A stretch of DNA of 64,000 bases from PALSA-610 sp038213435 (GTDB lineage Bacteria > Actinomycetota > Acidimicrobiia > IMCC26256 > PALSA-610): assembly GCA_038213435.1 (NCBI GenBank), contig JBBQTI010000008.1, forward strand, positions 34,909 through 98,908, given 5' to 3'. Position 1 is the stretch's first letter, and each line of letters opens with the position of its first letter. The position numbers and the translations under genes are program-made. Below the pieces are notes generated by a model. It was not told the origin of the DNA. It searched no databases and saw only the letters and a program-made list of their open reading frames with translations. Positions 57,845 to 64,000 of this stretch are shown here, in pieces.

Positions 57845-59409
57845 TGCCCGACATGCTCGGGTACGACGACGTCTACCCGGACGGCAACGACGGCACCGTC
57901 GTACCGATGAGATCGCGCGCGTCGTCGGAACGCGACGAGGAAATGTCACCCGAGGGTGACATTTCTCCCGAGGAGGGTCGCATCGTGTCGGCGCCGGGTG
58001 ACCCGTTGCCGAACGCGGAGCAGTTCATCGGTGATCTGTACGCGCATGATGAACATGACCGGCTCGTGCATCATGGCGGACAGTTCGAGGCGTGGTCGGG
58101 TTCATGTTGGCCCGAGCTCGAAGACGCCGCGTTGCGTTCCCGTCTGTACGCGTATTTCAAGGACGCGCAGTATTTCGGGATCAATCCGAAGACGCTCGAG
58201 AAGGAGTTGAAGCCGTTTCAGCCGACGCGTCACAAGGTCGCCGATCTGGTCGACGCGTTGAAAGCATCGACGTATGTCTCGCGTGATGTGACTGCGCCGG
58301 CGTGGCTCCTGCGCGATGAGGAACTGCTAACAGCTGTTAGCACCCCCGAACGTGGGGTGCTTCCATGTGGAAGCACCCCGGCCGACGAACTCATCGCGAT
58401 GGAGAACGGGATCTTGCACGTGCCGACGCGTGTGCTGCTGCCACACACTCCGACGTACTACGTGAACTGGGCTCTGCCATACGCGTACCGACAAGACGTC
58501 TCGGAACCGACGAAGTGGTTCGAGTTCCTCCACGATCTGTGGGGCGAAGACGAACAATCGAAGGAATGTCTCCAAGAGATCTTCGGCTACATGCTCTCCG
58601 GCGACACGCGTTTGCAGAAGCTGTTCATGTTCGTCGGGACGCGCCGTTCGGGTAAGGGCACGATCGCCCGCGTGCTGCGCGGCATGCTCGGCGCCGCGAA
58701 CGTCGCGGGCCCCACACTCTCGAGTCTGTCGACCCAGTTCGGTCTCGCAGGGTTAGTCGGCAAACCGTGCGCGATCATCGCCGACGCCCGGTTACGCAGC
58801 GAGGACGAGGTGATCGTCGAGCGGCTCTTGAGCATCTCCGGCGAGGACACGTTGTCGGTGCCGCGCAAGTACCGCGACGACTGGGTGGGAAAGCTCGCGG
58901 TGCGCTTCCTGCTCATCAGCAACGAGACGCCGCGCTTACGTGACTCGTCGGGCGCACTGTCGTCGCGGTTCGTGCTCTTGCACTTCCGGACGTCGTTCCT
59001 CGGCCGCGAGAACGAGAACCTCACCGACGAGCTCCTCGTCGAGCTCCCCGCGATCCTCAACTGGTCGCTGGGCGGGCTCGAGCGTCTCCGTTCCCGTCGC
59101 CGGTTCGTGCAGCCGGCCGCCGCGCTCGAGGTGCTACGCGAGCTCGAAGATCTCGGCTCACCGATGAACGCGTTCTTGCGCGATCACTGCGAGATCAGCC
59201 CGTATGAGATCCCGATCGAGGCGCTCTACGCGGTGTGGCGGTCGTGGTGTGCGGATCAGGGCATCGACAAGCCCGGCGACGTGCAGGCGTTCGGGCGCGA
59301 TCTCCGTGCGGTGGTTCCTGGTCTCGGGACCAAGCAGCCCAGCGCCGGAGGCGGCTCGCGGCTGCGGTACTACGTCGGGATCGGGCTCAAAAAGGTGAAC
59401 CCACAATGA
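57844..59409 (+). CDS. Phage/plasmid primase-helicase (D5/P4-type, SF3)
   Basis: The 521-residue protein has a D5-N-like first half (AMENGILHVPTRVLLPHTPTY) and an SF3 helicase domain with Walker A FVGTRRSGKGTIARVL, Walker B-like AIIADARL and motif C FLLISNETPRL. A C-terminal winged-helix-like part closes it (AVWRSWCADQGIDKPG). It would unwind the replication origin of the element. No separate primase active site (TOPRIM/AEP) is evident at the N-terminus, so the primase part may be absent. Two sets of perfect palindromes (57940-57965 and 58325-58379) lie inside the gene, in places that would be surface loops. Confidence 0.86.
   Translation: MPDMLGYDDVYPDGNDGTVVPMRSRASSERDEEMSPEGDISPEEGRIVSAPGDPLPNAEQFIGDLYAHDEHDRLVHHGGQFEAWSGSCWPELEDAALRSRLYAYFKDAQYFGINPKTLEKELKPFQPTRHKVADLVDALKASTYVSRDVTAPAWLLRDEELLTAVSTPERGVLPCGSTPADELIAMENGILHVPTRVLLPHTPTYYVNWALPYAYRQDVSEPTKWFEFLHDLWGEDEQSKECLQEIFGYMLSGDTRLQKLFMFVGTRRSGKGTIARVLRGMLGAANVAGPTLSSLSTQFGLAGLVGKPCAIIADARLRSEDEVIVERLLSISGEDTLSVPRKYRDDWVGKLAVRFLLISNETPRLRDSSGALSSRFVLLHFRTSFLGRENENLTDELLVELPAILNWSLGGLERLRSRRRFVQPAAALEVLRELEDLGSPMNAFLRDHCEISPYEIPIEALYAVWRSWCADQGIDKPGDVQAFGRDLRAVVPGLGTKQPSAGGGSRLRYYVGIGLKKVNPQ
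57940..57965. repeat. Perfect 12-bp inverted repeat inside the primase gene
   Basis: GAAATGTCACCC and GGGTGACATTTC are separated by two bases. The block encodes EMSPEGDIS, in a low-complexity, probably disordered N-terminal part. It is AT-richer than its surroundings, which stands out in this GC-rich gene. Confidence 0.9.
58325..58379. repeat. Two adjacent perfect palindromes inside the primase gene
   Basis: The first is an 18-nt palindrome TGCTAACAGCTGTTAGCA (58325-58342). The second is an 11-bp stem GGGGTGCTTCC / GGAAGCACCCC with a four-base loop (58354-58379). The GCACCCC at 58340-58346 can also pair with GGGGTGC at 58354-58360, so alternative folds compete. Together they encode the insert TAVSTPERGVLPCGSTP between conserved parts of the D5-N domain. 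Confidence 0.9.
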
Positions 59410-59416
59410 GGTGGGG

Positions 59417-59470
59417 CGCGTGCCACCGCGTGCCAAAGCCGGGCGGCACGCGGTGGCACGCGTGTTTTCC
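59417..59470 (+). terminator. 18-bp perfect inverted repeat with T-rich end after the primase gene
   Basis: CGCGTGCCACCGCGTGCC (59417-59434) and its exact complement (59445-59462) surround a ten-base loop and are followed by TGTTTTCC. It starts eight bases after the primase stop, which fits an intrinsic terminator. Each arm contains a GCGTGCC direct repeat, so the structure could also be a replication-initiator binding site. Confidence 0.72.
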
Positions 59471-59548
59471 CACTGTTGTTCCAGGTCGGCGACGTTCCCC
59501 CGACCCTCACGACGTATGTCGCGCGCCTCGCCACGTGGGTACCGAGCG

Positions 59549-60355
59549 ATGACCGCCGCTGTCGAGAAGCGGACGCGAGTCGAGTGGGCCGAGCGGCTCC
59601 GTGCACAGGTTGAGGCAGCAGCCGCGGCCATCTTGAATCTCGGGTGCGACCTGCTCGCAGCGCGAGAGGACATGCCCTATGGCGAATGGTGCGCGATGGT
59701 CCGCGACGACCTGGGCCGCACCCCGCGGTGGGCACAGCAGCTGATGTCGATCGCCCGGCACGGGATCACGGGAGATGCGAAACAAGTTTCGCAACTTCCC
59801 GCCGACACCGACACCCTCTACAAGCTGAGCCGCGTGCCAGCCGATCGGGTGCGTGCGTGGATCGATACGGGCGAAGTGGCACCTACAACGACCCGGTCTG
59901 AAACGCACAAGCTCATCAGGCAGTCGAAGCACGGGCCCGGCTGGGCGCACACCGAGCCCAATCCCGAACACGTCGTTGGCGAGATCAACGGGCTTCCGAT
60001 CGTTGAACGCCCGCTGACGGTAGGGCAGCGTGCCGAGCTGAACGCTCGCGACGTCAAGTGGGCGAAGGATGCGGCGCTGCGGTGTGTCTTCGACGCAGAC
60101 CGGACGATGTCGGATCTGTTCGAGTTGCTCGCCTATTGCAGCCTGGGCGACAAGAACCTGGGGCTGCTCCTCGACGACGACGCCGACGAACATTTCGAAC
60201 TTGTCAACGATCTCGAGGCGTGGGTATCGACTCTGCGCACGGCGATACGTCGTCCACTCGCCCTCGACAACGGTGCCCACCCGGTGAACGTTCCGAGTCC
60301 CGCCGACCAACTCGCCGAGCTGGTCGCACGTGCGCAGGAGTTGCGGGACACATGA
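59549..60355 (+). CDS. DUF3102-like phage protein
   Basis: The 268-residue protein from ATG 59549 begins EWAERLRAQVEAAAAAILN, then GCDLLAAREDMPYGEWCAMV and RWAQQLMSIARHG. That pattern (helix, then a G-x2-L-x2-A-K-E-like turn and an aromatic-rich helix-turn-helix) is typical of DUF3102 and KorB/ParB-like DNA-binding phage proteins. The rest is helical. It probably binds DNA or regulates replication of the element. An 18-nt palindrome is embedded at 59776-59793. The stop overlaps the next gene (ATGA). Confidence 0.68.
   Translation: MTAAVEKRTRVEWAERLRAQVEAAAAAILNLGCDLLAAREDMPYGEWCAMVRDDLGRTPRWAQQLMSIARHGITGDAKQVSQLPADTDTLYKLSRVPADRVRAWIDTGEVAPTTTRSETHKLIRQSKHGPGWAHTEPNPEHVVGEINGLPIVERPLTVGQRAELNARDVKWAKDAALRCVFDADRTMSDLFELLAYCSLGDKNLGLLLDDDADEHFELVNDLEAWVSTLRTAIRRPLALDNGAHPVNVPSPADQLAELVARAQELRDT
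59776..59793. repeat. Palindrome inside the DUF3102-like gene
   Basis: TGCGAAAC and GTTTCGCA are separated by AA. The block encodes AKQVSQ in a short linker between the DNA-binding-like part and the rest of the protein. Like the palindromes in the primase gene it is an exact inverted repeat located within coding sequence. Confidence 0.85.
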
Positions 60356-60633
60356 GTATCGGTACGACACCGACGATCGCGACGAGCACTGGGCGCGAGT
60401 CGGCGGCGCTGAAAGCCGCACGTATCCTCGTCGAACGCCGTCTCACCGTCACCGCACTGCACCGTGGACGCATCACCGCACGATGTCGGGGTGACGAGCA
60501 GACCTACCACCTCGGCTACAACCCGACCGGCCGCGGCTGGTGGTGCCACTGCGCAGAGATGCGAGGCCGCTGCTCACACCTTCTCGCACTCGCCGCGGTC
60601 GTCGACGTGAACCAGTGGGAAGGCAAACGATGA
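60352..60633 (+). CDS. Small SWIM-type zinc-finger protein
   Basis: The 93-residue protein from ATG 60352 has WWCHCAEMRGRCSHLLALA, a CxC-x6-CxH pattern that fits the SWIM zinc-binding motif, preceded by a short beta region (YHLGYNPTGRG). SWIM motifs mediate DNA or protein binding in recombination and transposition proteins. In this family of short phage proteins the role is unknown. It overlaps the preceding gene by four bases (ATGA). Confidence 0.7.
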   Translation: MSIGTTPTIATSTGRESAALKAARILVERRLTVTALHRGRITARCRGDEQTYHLGYNPTGRGWWCHCAEMRGRCSHLLALAAVVDVNQWEGKR

Positions 60634-60731
60634 GCAACGACCCCCGGTACGGCACCCCCCCCCCCCGACTTTTTCTCTCAGATTTCGAGGGGCCCGACCC
60701 GCCGAGTCGATCTTTTTTTACGGAGCAATAG
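60630..60731 (+). CDS. Very short phage frame containing a 12-base C run
   Basis: A 33-codon frame starts at ATG 60630 in an ATGA overlap with the SWIM gene: MSNDPRYGTPPPRLFLSDF and on to FFTEQ. Twelve consecutive C residues (60655-60666) encode its proline run, and a seven-T tract lies near its end. The overlap favours translation, but the size and the slippery tracts leave doubt. A change of one base in the C run would replace all downstream residues. Confidence 0.4.
   Translation: MSNDPRYGTPPPRLFLSDFEGPDPPSRSFFTEQ
60655..60666. repeat. Homopolymer of twelve C
   Basis: Twelve C in a row, inside the 60630-60731 frame. This is the longest mononucleotide run I noticed in the window. Runs of this size slip during replication and during sequencing. 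Confidence 0.9.
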
Positions 60732-60742
60732 GGGGGTCTGAC

Positions 60743-61086
60743 ATGGTGAAAGCGCTTTATCGGACGGCTGCGTGGCGGCTGGTCCGACGTCAGGTGTTGG
60801 TCCGGGACGGCCATCTATGCCAGATCCGGCTCCCGGGCTGCACGACTGTGGCGGACTCTGTCGACCACAGGATTGAGGTCGACGACGGTGGCGCCTGGTA
60901 CGACCCCGCCAACTTGCAAGCGGCTTGCAAGCGGCTTGCAAGCGGTGCAACACGGCGAAGCGGAATCAGTCGGTCGCGCGCAGAGCTCGAGGGAATGCGC
61001 CTGAGGAGCCCGAACCGCCGGGGGGTTGGGGCCCGGACTGGACTCCGACCGGTAGGCCCGGATACCGGACAAGCCGAGAGTGGTGA
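60743..61086 (+). pseudogene. Phage HNH endonuclease broken by an 11-bp triplication
   Basis: The gene starts at ATG 60743 (MVKALYRTAAWRLVRRQVLV) and has LCQIRLPGC, ADSVDHRIEVDDGGAW and DPANLQAACKR, the HNH core. After the unit TTGCAAGCGGC is repeated, the frame leaves the expected CNTAKRNQS. Removing one 11-bp copy restores a full reading to TGA 61084-61086, ending YRTSREW. HNH proteins of this kind sit beside terminase genes and aid DNA packaging. As written, the C-terminal zinc-ligand half is lost. Confidence 0.85.
60914..60946. repeat. 11-bp tandem repeat, three copies
   Basis: TTGCAAGCGGC at 60914-60924 and 60925-60935, then TTGCAAGCGGT at 60936-60946. Each unit holds the self-complementary core CTTGCAAG (with the preceding C). 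Two copies, not three, keep the HNH frame open. Confidence 0.92.
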
Positions 61087-61171
61087 CTTTTCTGTGCGAC
61101 CGGGCGTAGGACCCGCCGAGTCGAACTTCCCCCCCTGGCTCAGAATGTCCGACCTTGAAAGGTGGTGTGTG

Positions 61172-61429
61172 ATGATGTGTGATGACGAGGTTCGCGAAGC
61201 GATAGCGGCGCTTACCGACGAGCAGATCCACGACCTGCTAGAGCGGGCTGCGGGTTCTGTTGAGGCGTTCGGCGTGGTCGGCGTGATGATGACCGAGGAC
61301 GGCGCGCGGGCGGCGCTCATTCGCAACGAGTTGGCGAATGAGTCGCAGCGACGCGCATTTGCCGACGCCGAATCGGTCGCGCGCCTCCTCGACCACGAAC
61401 GGGACGATGAGCCCGACGACGTCGGCTAG
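61172..61429 (+). CDS. Small hypothetical phage protein
   Basis: The 85-residue protein from ATG 61172 follows AAAGGTGG at good distance. It has an N-terminal helix (CDDEVREAIAALTDEQIHDL) and a C-terminal acidic end. The same frame is open upstream because of the HNH frameshift; ATG 61145 is an alternative start. It occupies the spot where a small terminase subunit might be expected, but it is too short and I see no terminase motif. Confidence 0.6.
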   Translation: MMCDDEVREAIAALTDEQIHDLLERAAGSVEAFGVVGVMMTEDGARAALIRNELANESQRRAFADAESVARLLDHERDDEPDDVG

Positions 61430-61487
61430 TCAGGTTCGGACGAGTGGGGTACGATCGGGGTGCGTCGACCTCGCCGAGGGGACGCGA

Positions 61488-61616
61488 TTGAGTGCTGGTG
61501 ACGTCTCCGACGGCCGGCATGAGGTAGCAGTAGTGGTCCCGGTCTTGCGGCTCCGCCCGGCCGGTCGATGCCCTGCTCCCAGTCCCGTCCGCATGGCGGA
61601 GGTATCCGATGAGTGA
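61488..61616 (+). CDS. Possible very short phage frame
   Basis: A 42-codon frame starts at TTG 61488 after GAGGGGA and ends overlapping the next gene start. The product (SAGDVSDGRHEVAVVVPVL, then an Arg/Pro-rich end) has no recognisable feature. The region 61430-61608 otherwise holds no gene that I can support, so this is offered with low confidence. Confidence 0.25.
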   Translation: MSAGDVSDGRHEVAVVVPVLRLRPAGRCPAPSPVRMAEVSDE

Positions 61617-61836
61617 CCGTGACGCCCTGAAGGGCGAACTTGATCGTCTCGTCGGGGACGGCCGCGAGCCGCAAGCTTCGGCGCAACGTCGGATCGACGC
61701 GATACGTGCGCAGCTCGACGAGCTCGATGGGCAAGAAGGATTTGAGCGGGTGCGCGACCTTCATCGCGCGCATATGGCACGCGGAGTCGAAGCCGGCTTC
61801 GCCGAAGACGAGAGGGGCGCCCCGTGGCGACCGTAG
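61609..61836 (+). CDS. Small coiled-coil phage protein before the capsid gene
   Basis: The 75-residue protein starts at ATG 61609 behind GGAGG. It is almost wholly helical with heptad-like leucines (LKGELDRLVGDGREPQAS and RRIDAIRAQLDELDGQEGF). Position and nature fit a scaffold- or head-associated helper. It overlaps the first 13 bases of the capsid gene, so translation is coupled. No family is assigned. Confidence 0.65.
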   Translation: MSDRDALKGELDRLVGDGREPQASAQRRIDAIRAQLDELDGQEGFERVRDLHRAHMARGVEAGFAEDERGAPWRP

Positions 61837-63122
61837 AACAGCGAGTGCGCGATTTGAATGACCGACGCCTTCGAGCGTGGGAGACCGGCAAGACCATCTT
61901 GGACAGGGCGTCGGCAGAGCGGCGCGGGTTGAGCGCGGAGGAGCAGCGCAGCTACGACCGCGTGTCTGACGAGATGACGACCGTCGAACGCCAACGCGAC
62001 GAATTGCTCGGCTCAGCCGAAGCGCAGCGCGAACTCGAGACCGCCAACGACGAACTCCGTCGGGTTGCGACTCCCGGCGAGTCCGATCGGGCGCGGGGGC
62101 AAGACGAGGCGACACTGGCCGAGTTCCGACGGCGTGGCAGCCCTTTGACCGCGATCAACGTTGATTTGCGCCGGTCGTCGTACGCGGGTGGCGCCGGGTT
62201 CGAGCACCGCGGAATCTTTGGTGACACGGGCTCGAGCGGCGGCTCGTTGGTAGTCCCCAGCGTGGTGTCGGCTGACATCTTCCAGGTGATGAACCAAGCG
62301 AACGTGATGCGCAGAACGCGTGCGACGCTCATTTCGACGGCGCACGGCGACCCGCTCACGATCCCAGTCGGTACCGCGGGCCTGGCGACAGCAATCGCAA
62401 CGCAAGACACCGCGCTCGCGGGTTCCGACCCGACGCTTGCGAGCAAGGTGCTGCACGCGTACGGCGACGGGAACCTCGTCGCGATCTCGAATGACATGAT
62501 CGCCGACGCGGGCGTCGACATTTTGAGTTGGGTGTCACAGAACATTGCGATGGCGGTCGGGAGCCTCGAGGAGCAATGGCTCGTAAGCGGGACCGGCTCG
62601 AGTCAACCTCAGGGGATTATGAACGGCGGCGCGACCGGCGCGGCCGGGACCGTCGCGACCGGCGGCTCACTGATTCTCGGGCCCGCGGGCCGCGAGTTCG
62701 AGAAGCTGGTCGACGTCGTGTATTCGGTGAACAACTTCTACCGTTCGAACGCAGAGTGGCTGATGCACAACAACACCGCCGCGACCGTCCGGAAGCTCCG
62801 TGATGGTGCGGGCGGCACCGCAGGCCAGTTCATCTGGCAGCCGAGCGCGACCGCCGGGATGATCGGCGGCGAACCGGATCGACTGCTCGGCTAGCCGGTC
62901 TGGTCGTCGACGAACGTCGCGAGCATGGCGTCGGACGCGAAGGTGCTCTGTTTCGGTGATTTCAGTCGGTACTGCATTCGCGAAGCCGGCGGTCTGCGGC
63001 TCGAACGCTCCGACGACCTCTACTTCCACAAGGATCAGGTCGCGCTGCGCGGCAAGACCCGCGTCGATGGAGTGCTCACCGACGCCACCGCAATCAACTA
63101 TCTGCACGAGGCGGTTACCTGA
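61824..63122 (+). pseudogene. HK97-type major capsid protein interrupted by an in-frame amber codon
   Basis: From GTG 61824, residues 1-95 form the charged delta-domain-like coiled coil. The HK97 fold follows (SGGSLVVPSVVSADIFQVM, TIPVGTAGLATAIATQD, ISNDMIADAGVDILSWV). A TAG at 62892-62894 (codon 357) stops it at EPDRLLG. The same frame then continues PVWSSTNVASM, VLCFGDFSRYCIREAGG, RGKTRVDGVLTDATAINYL and stops at 63122, as expected for the end of such a capsid. Full length would be 432 codons. Without the last 75 residues the protein should not assemble, unless the amber is suppressed or is a sequence error. Confidence 0.85.
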
Positions 63123-63202
63123 TCGTCGGGCGCGCGGACTGGACACCCGCGTTACGGAGGTGCCGTCGCTTGCCTTTTCCGGCCGCACCCCCGCCCGACT
63201 TT

Positions 63203-63244
63203 AGGAGGGTCCGCGCGTGTGTCTCCGAACGCGCGGACCCTCCT
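63203..63244 (+). terminator. 15-bp stem hairpin after the capsid gene
   Basis: AGGAGGGTCCGCGCG (63203-63217) pairs exactly with CGCGCGGACCCTCCT (63230-63244) around a 12-base loop, 80 bases after the capsid stop. There is no T-run, but the stem is very stable. It fits a late-operon terminator on the plus strand. Confidence 0.65.
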
Positions 63245-63258
63245 CGCGCCTTCCCTGA

Positions 63259-63280
63259 GTTTTCACGCCGGCGTGAAAAC
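63259..63280. promoter_or_regulatory. 22-bp perfect palindrome
   Basis: Two 11-base arms, GTTTTCACGCC and its complement, meet without a spacer. It lies between the capsid terminator and the 3' end of the WhiB-like frame. It could be an operator, a bidirectional terminator or another member of the palindrome set found in this element. Confidence 0.65.
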
Positions 63281-63320
63281 CTCCCACGTCGTCCCTGTCC
63301 CGGTGTGCGCGGGTGACGGC

Positions 63321-63569
63321 TTATTCGGCCGCGCGCCCGATGCGCACGCGCTGGCTTCCAGTTGTCCCACCGAAAATCCCGAAAGCGATTTTCTGCTCGA
63401 GCGCGTAGTCACGGCACTCCTCACGGACGGCGCAGCGTTTGCAGACGGCGAGCGTGCGCCGGTCGGTGAACCCGGCCCCGTCGGGGAACCACGGCAACTC
63501 GGGATACTCGATGCACAGGGCGTCGCGTGTCTATGTGCCTGGCAAGGAGAGCGCGACCGGCAAGTCCAT
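63321..63569 (-). pseudogene. WhiB-like iron-sulfur regulator with an amber codon at the conserved Trp position
   Basis: On the minus strand from ATG 63569 the reading is MDLPVALSLPGT, TAG (63531-63533), then TRDALCIEYPELPWFPDG, CKRCAVREECRDYALEQK, FGIFGGTTGSQRVR and a TAA stop at 63321-63323. The four cysteines are spaced C-x23-C-x2-C-x5-C and GIFGG replaces the G[VI]WGG turn, which defines WhiB/Wbl proteins. They carry a 4Fe-4S cluster and bind sigma factor. The amber stands exactly where these proteins have a conserved Trp before the first Cys, so TGG to TAG is the simplest history. Full length would be 82 codons. Confidence 0.78.
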
Positions 63570-63623
63570 AGGCCGCGAGAGTACGACGGTGCGCGAAGGG
63601 TGGGCGCGTGCGATGCTGTCCGT

Positions 63624-63863
63624 ATGACCGAGGAGAATCAGGCTGCCTTCGCGGAGATGCTCGCCAACGTGCTCAACGAGGGCGCGCTGGAAGATGCCGT
63701 CGAGATCGGACTCGAAGAGCAGGGGCAGTTCAGGGTCGATGTGTTCGGCATCCTCGACGCGTTGGCGAGCGCGGGCCTGAAGCTCGTCCGAGACGAGCAC
63801 GGCGACGCGAGTATCGCTTTCACGACGTTGCAACGCGATATGGGCGGGGCCGCGAGCAACTAG
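63624..63863 (+). CDS. Small acidic phage protein
   Basis: The 79-residue protein from ATG 63624 (MTEENQAAFAEMLANVLNEG) is acidic and helical, with AFTTLQRDMGG near its end. It is divergent from the WhiB-like frame across a 54-base gap. The open frame extends upstream to 63219, but that part is antisense to WhiB and not credible. No family is recognised. Confidence 0.58.
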   Translation: MTEENQAAFAEMLANVLNEGALEDAVEIGLEEQGQFRVDVFGILDALASAGLKLVRDEHGDASIAFTTLQRDMGGAASN

Positions 63864-64000
63864 CCCCGATCGTTCACGAGAACTCTGTAGCGGTTTCCGA
63901 TGGAGTTGTGGGCGTGTTGGAGCTCGGTTCTCGGCGGTGCGCACGTCGAGGGCAGCATCGGGTGGGCGGGGAGCGGCTGTCGGGCGGGTTTGGGACGCGT
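63864..64000. other. Tail of the window, no supported gene
   Basis: The last 137 bases hold no reading frame or RNA structure that I can support. The phage-like element presumably continues to the right. Confidence 0.5.

Larger units (their letters stand above)
56009..64000. mobile_element. Phage-like integrated element (right part beyond the window)
   Basis: From the tyrosine recombinase onward the genes change from host metabolism to phage functions: integrase, primase-helicase, HNH endonuclease and HK97-type capsid, plus many short unknown genes and a WhiB-like frame. The genes between HNH and capsid that tailed phages normally carry (terminase, portal, protease) are absent. No tRNA gene or matching direct repeat is visible at the left edge (55952-56008), so the attachment site is undefined. 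The right end is not in the window. Four genes are interrupted, which suggests a decaying prophage or a satellite, or sequence errors. Confidence 0.82.

Noticed and set aside
60743..61429. Single 228-codon HNH protein as one intact gene
   Set aside because: The middle of that frame is nonsense caused by the 11-bp repeat; the last 85 codons are a separate gene with its own ribosome site.
61824..63569. Genuine reassignment of TAG to an amino acid in this element
   Set aside because: Not supported as a main claim: most element genes lack internal TAG and some end with it. Kept only as a testable possibility.
63219..63863. 214-codon plus-strand frame from 63219
   Set aside because: Its first 135 codons are antisense to the WhiB-like frame and cross a strong hairpin. 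Only the last 79 codons, from ATG 63624, look like a protein.

Overview
The window is chromosomal DNA of a high-GC actinobacterium (roughly two thirds G+C, many GTG starts, gene after gene joined by 4-base GTGA or ATGA overlaps). It carries the actinobacterial Pup-proteasome locus, fused FbiC for the F420 chromophore, ThyX instead of ThyA, a mycothiol-enzyme-type fold, DUF4193 and, at the right end, a WhiB-like frame. This combination fits an Acidimicrobiia-like or related uncultured actinobacterial lineage. The class is my inference, because no rRNA gene or other firm taxonomic marker is present.

Layout. 1-8000: end of a GroES-like gene, an SDR oxidoreductase, an HSL-type esterase, a gamma carbonic anhydrase and a coupled pair of unknowns, then a glcDEF glycolate oxidase operon. 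8000-15200: LOG-family protein, PfkB sugar/adenosine kinase, fbiC, 6-phosphogluconolactonase, a methyltransferase-uracil glycosylase fusion, transaldolase. 15200-22300: transketolase, a FIST-domain protein, and an overlapping GH84 / GT2 / nagA operon for amino-sugar handling. 22300-31500: two kinds of acyl-CoA synthetase, a frameshifted DacB-type peptidase, small membrane proteins, and a tRNA T-loop modification operon (TtuB-like carrier, TtuA, TrmI) ending in a MarP-like membrane protease. 31500-42700: the proteasome locus in the order ferredoxin, arc, dop, pup, [broken endonuclease VII], prcB, prcA, [56-bp repeats], small membrane protein, pafA, DUF3866, pafB, pafC. 42700-55950: two tandem signal peptidases, GDPD, tatB, tatC, helY, a large two-part ThyX, DUF4193, lnt and a GNAT. 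The arc-to-helY order parallels the mycobacterial locus.

55950-64000 is a phage-like accessory element cut by the window edge: tyrosine recombinase, small genes, SF3 primase-helicase, DUF3102-like protein, SWIM-type Cys protein, HNH endonuclease, HK97-type capsid and a WhiB-like regulator. Terminase, portal and protease genes are missing from their usual place between the HNH and capsid genes. Four of its genes are interrupted: a one-base shift, an 11-bp tandem triplication in the HNH gene, and in-frame amber codons in the capsid and WhiB genes. Several unrelated perfect palindromes lie inside its coding sequences, in what look like loops between domains. This is the least ordinary part of the window.

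Two further apparent one-base deletions (dacB and the endonuclease VII gene) lie in the chromosomal part, so residual consensus errors must be considered before any of these breaks is given biological meaning.
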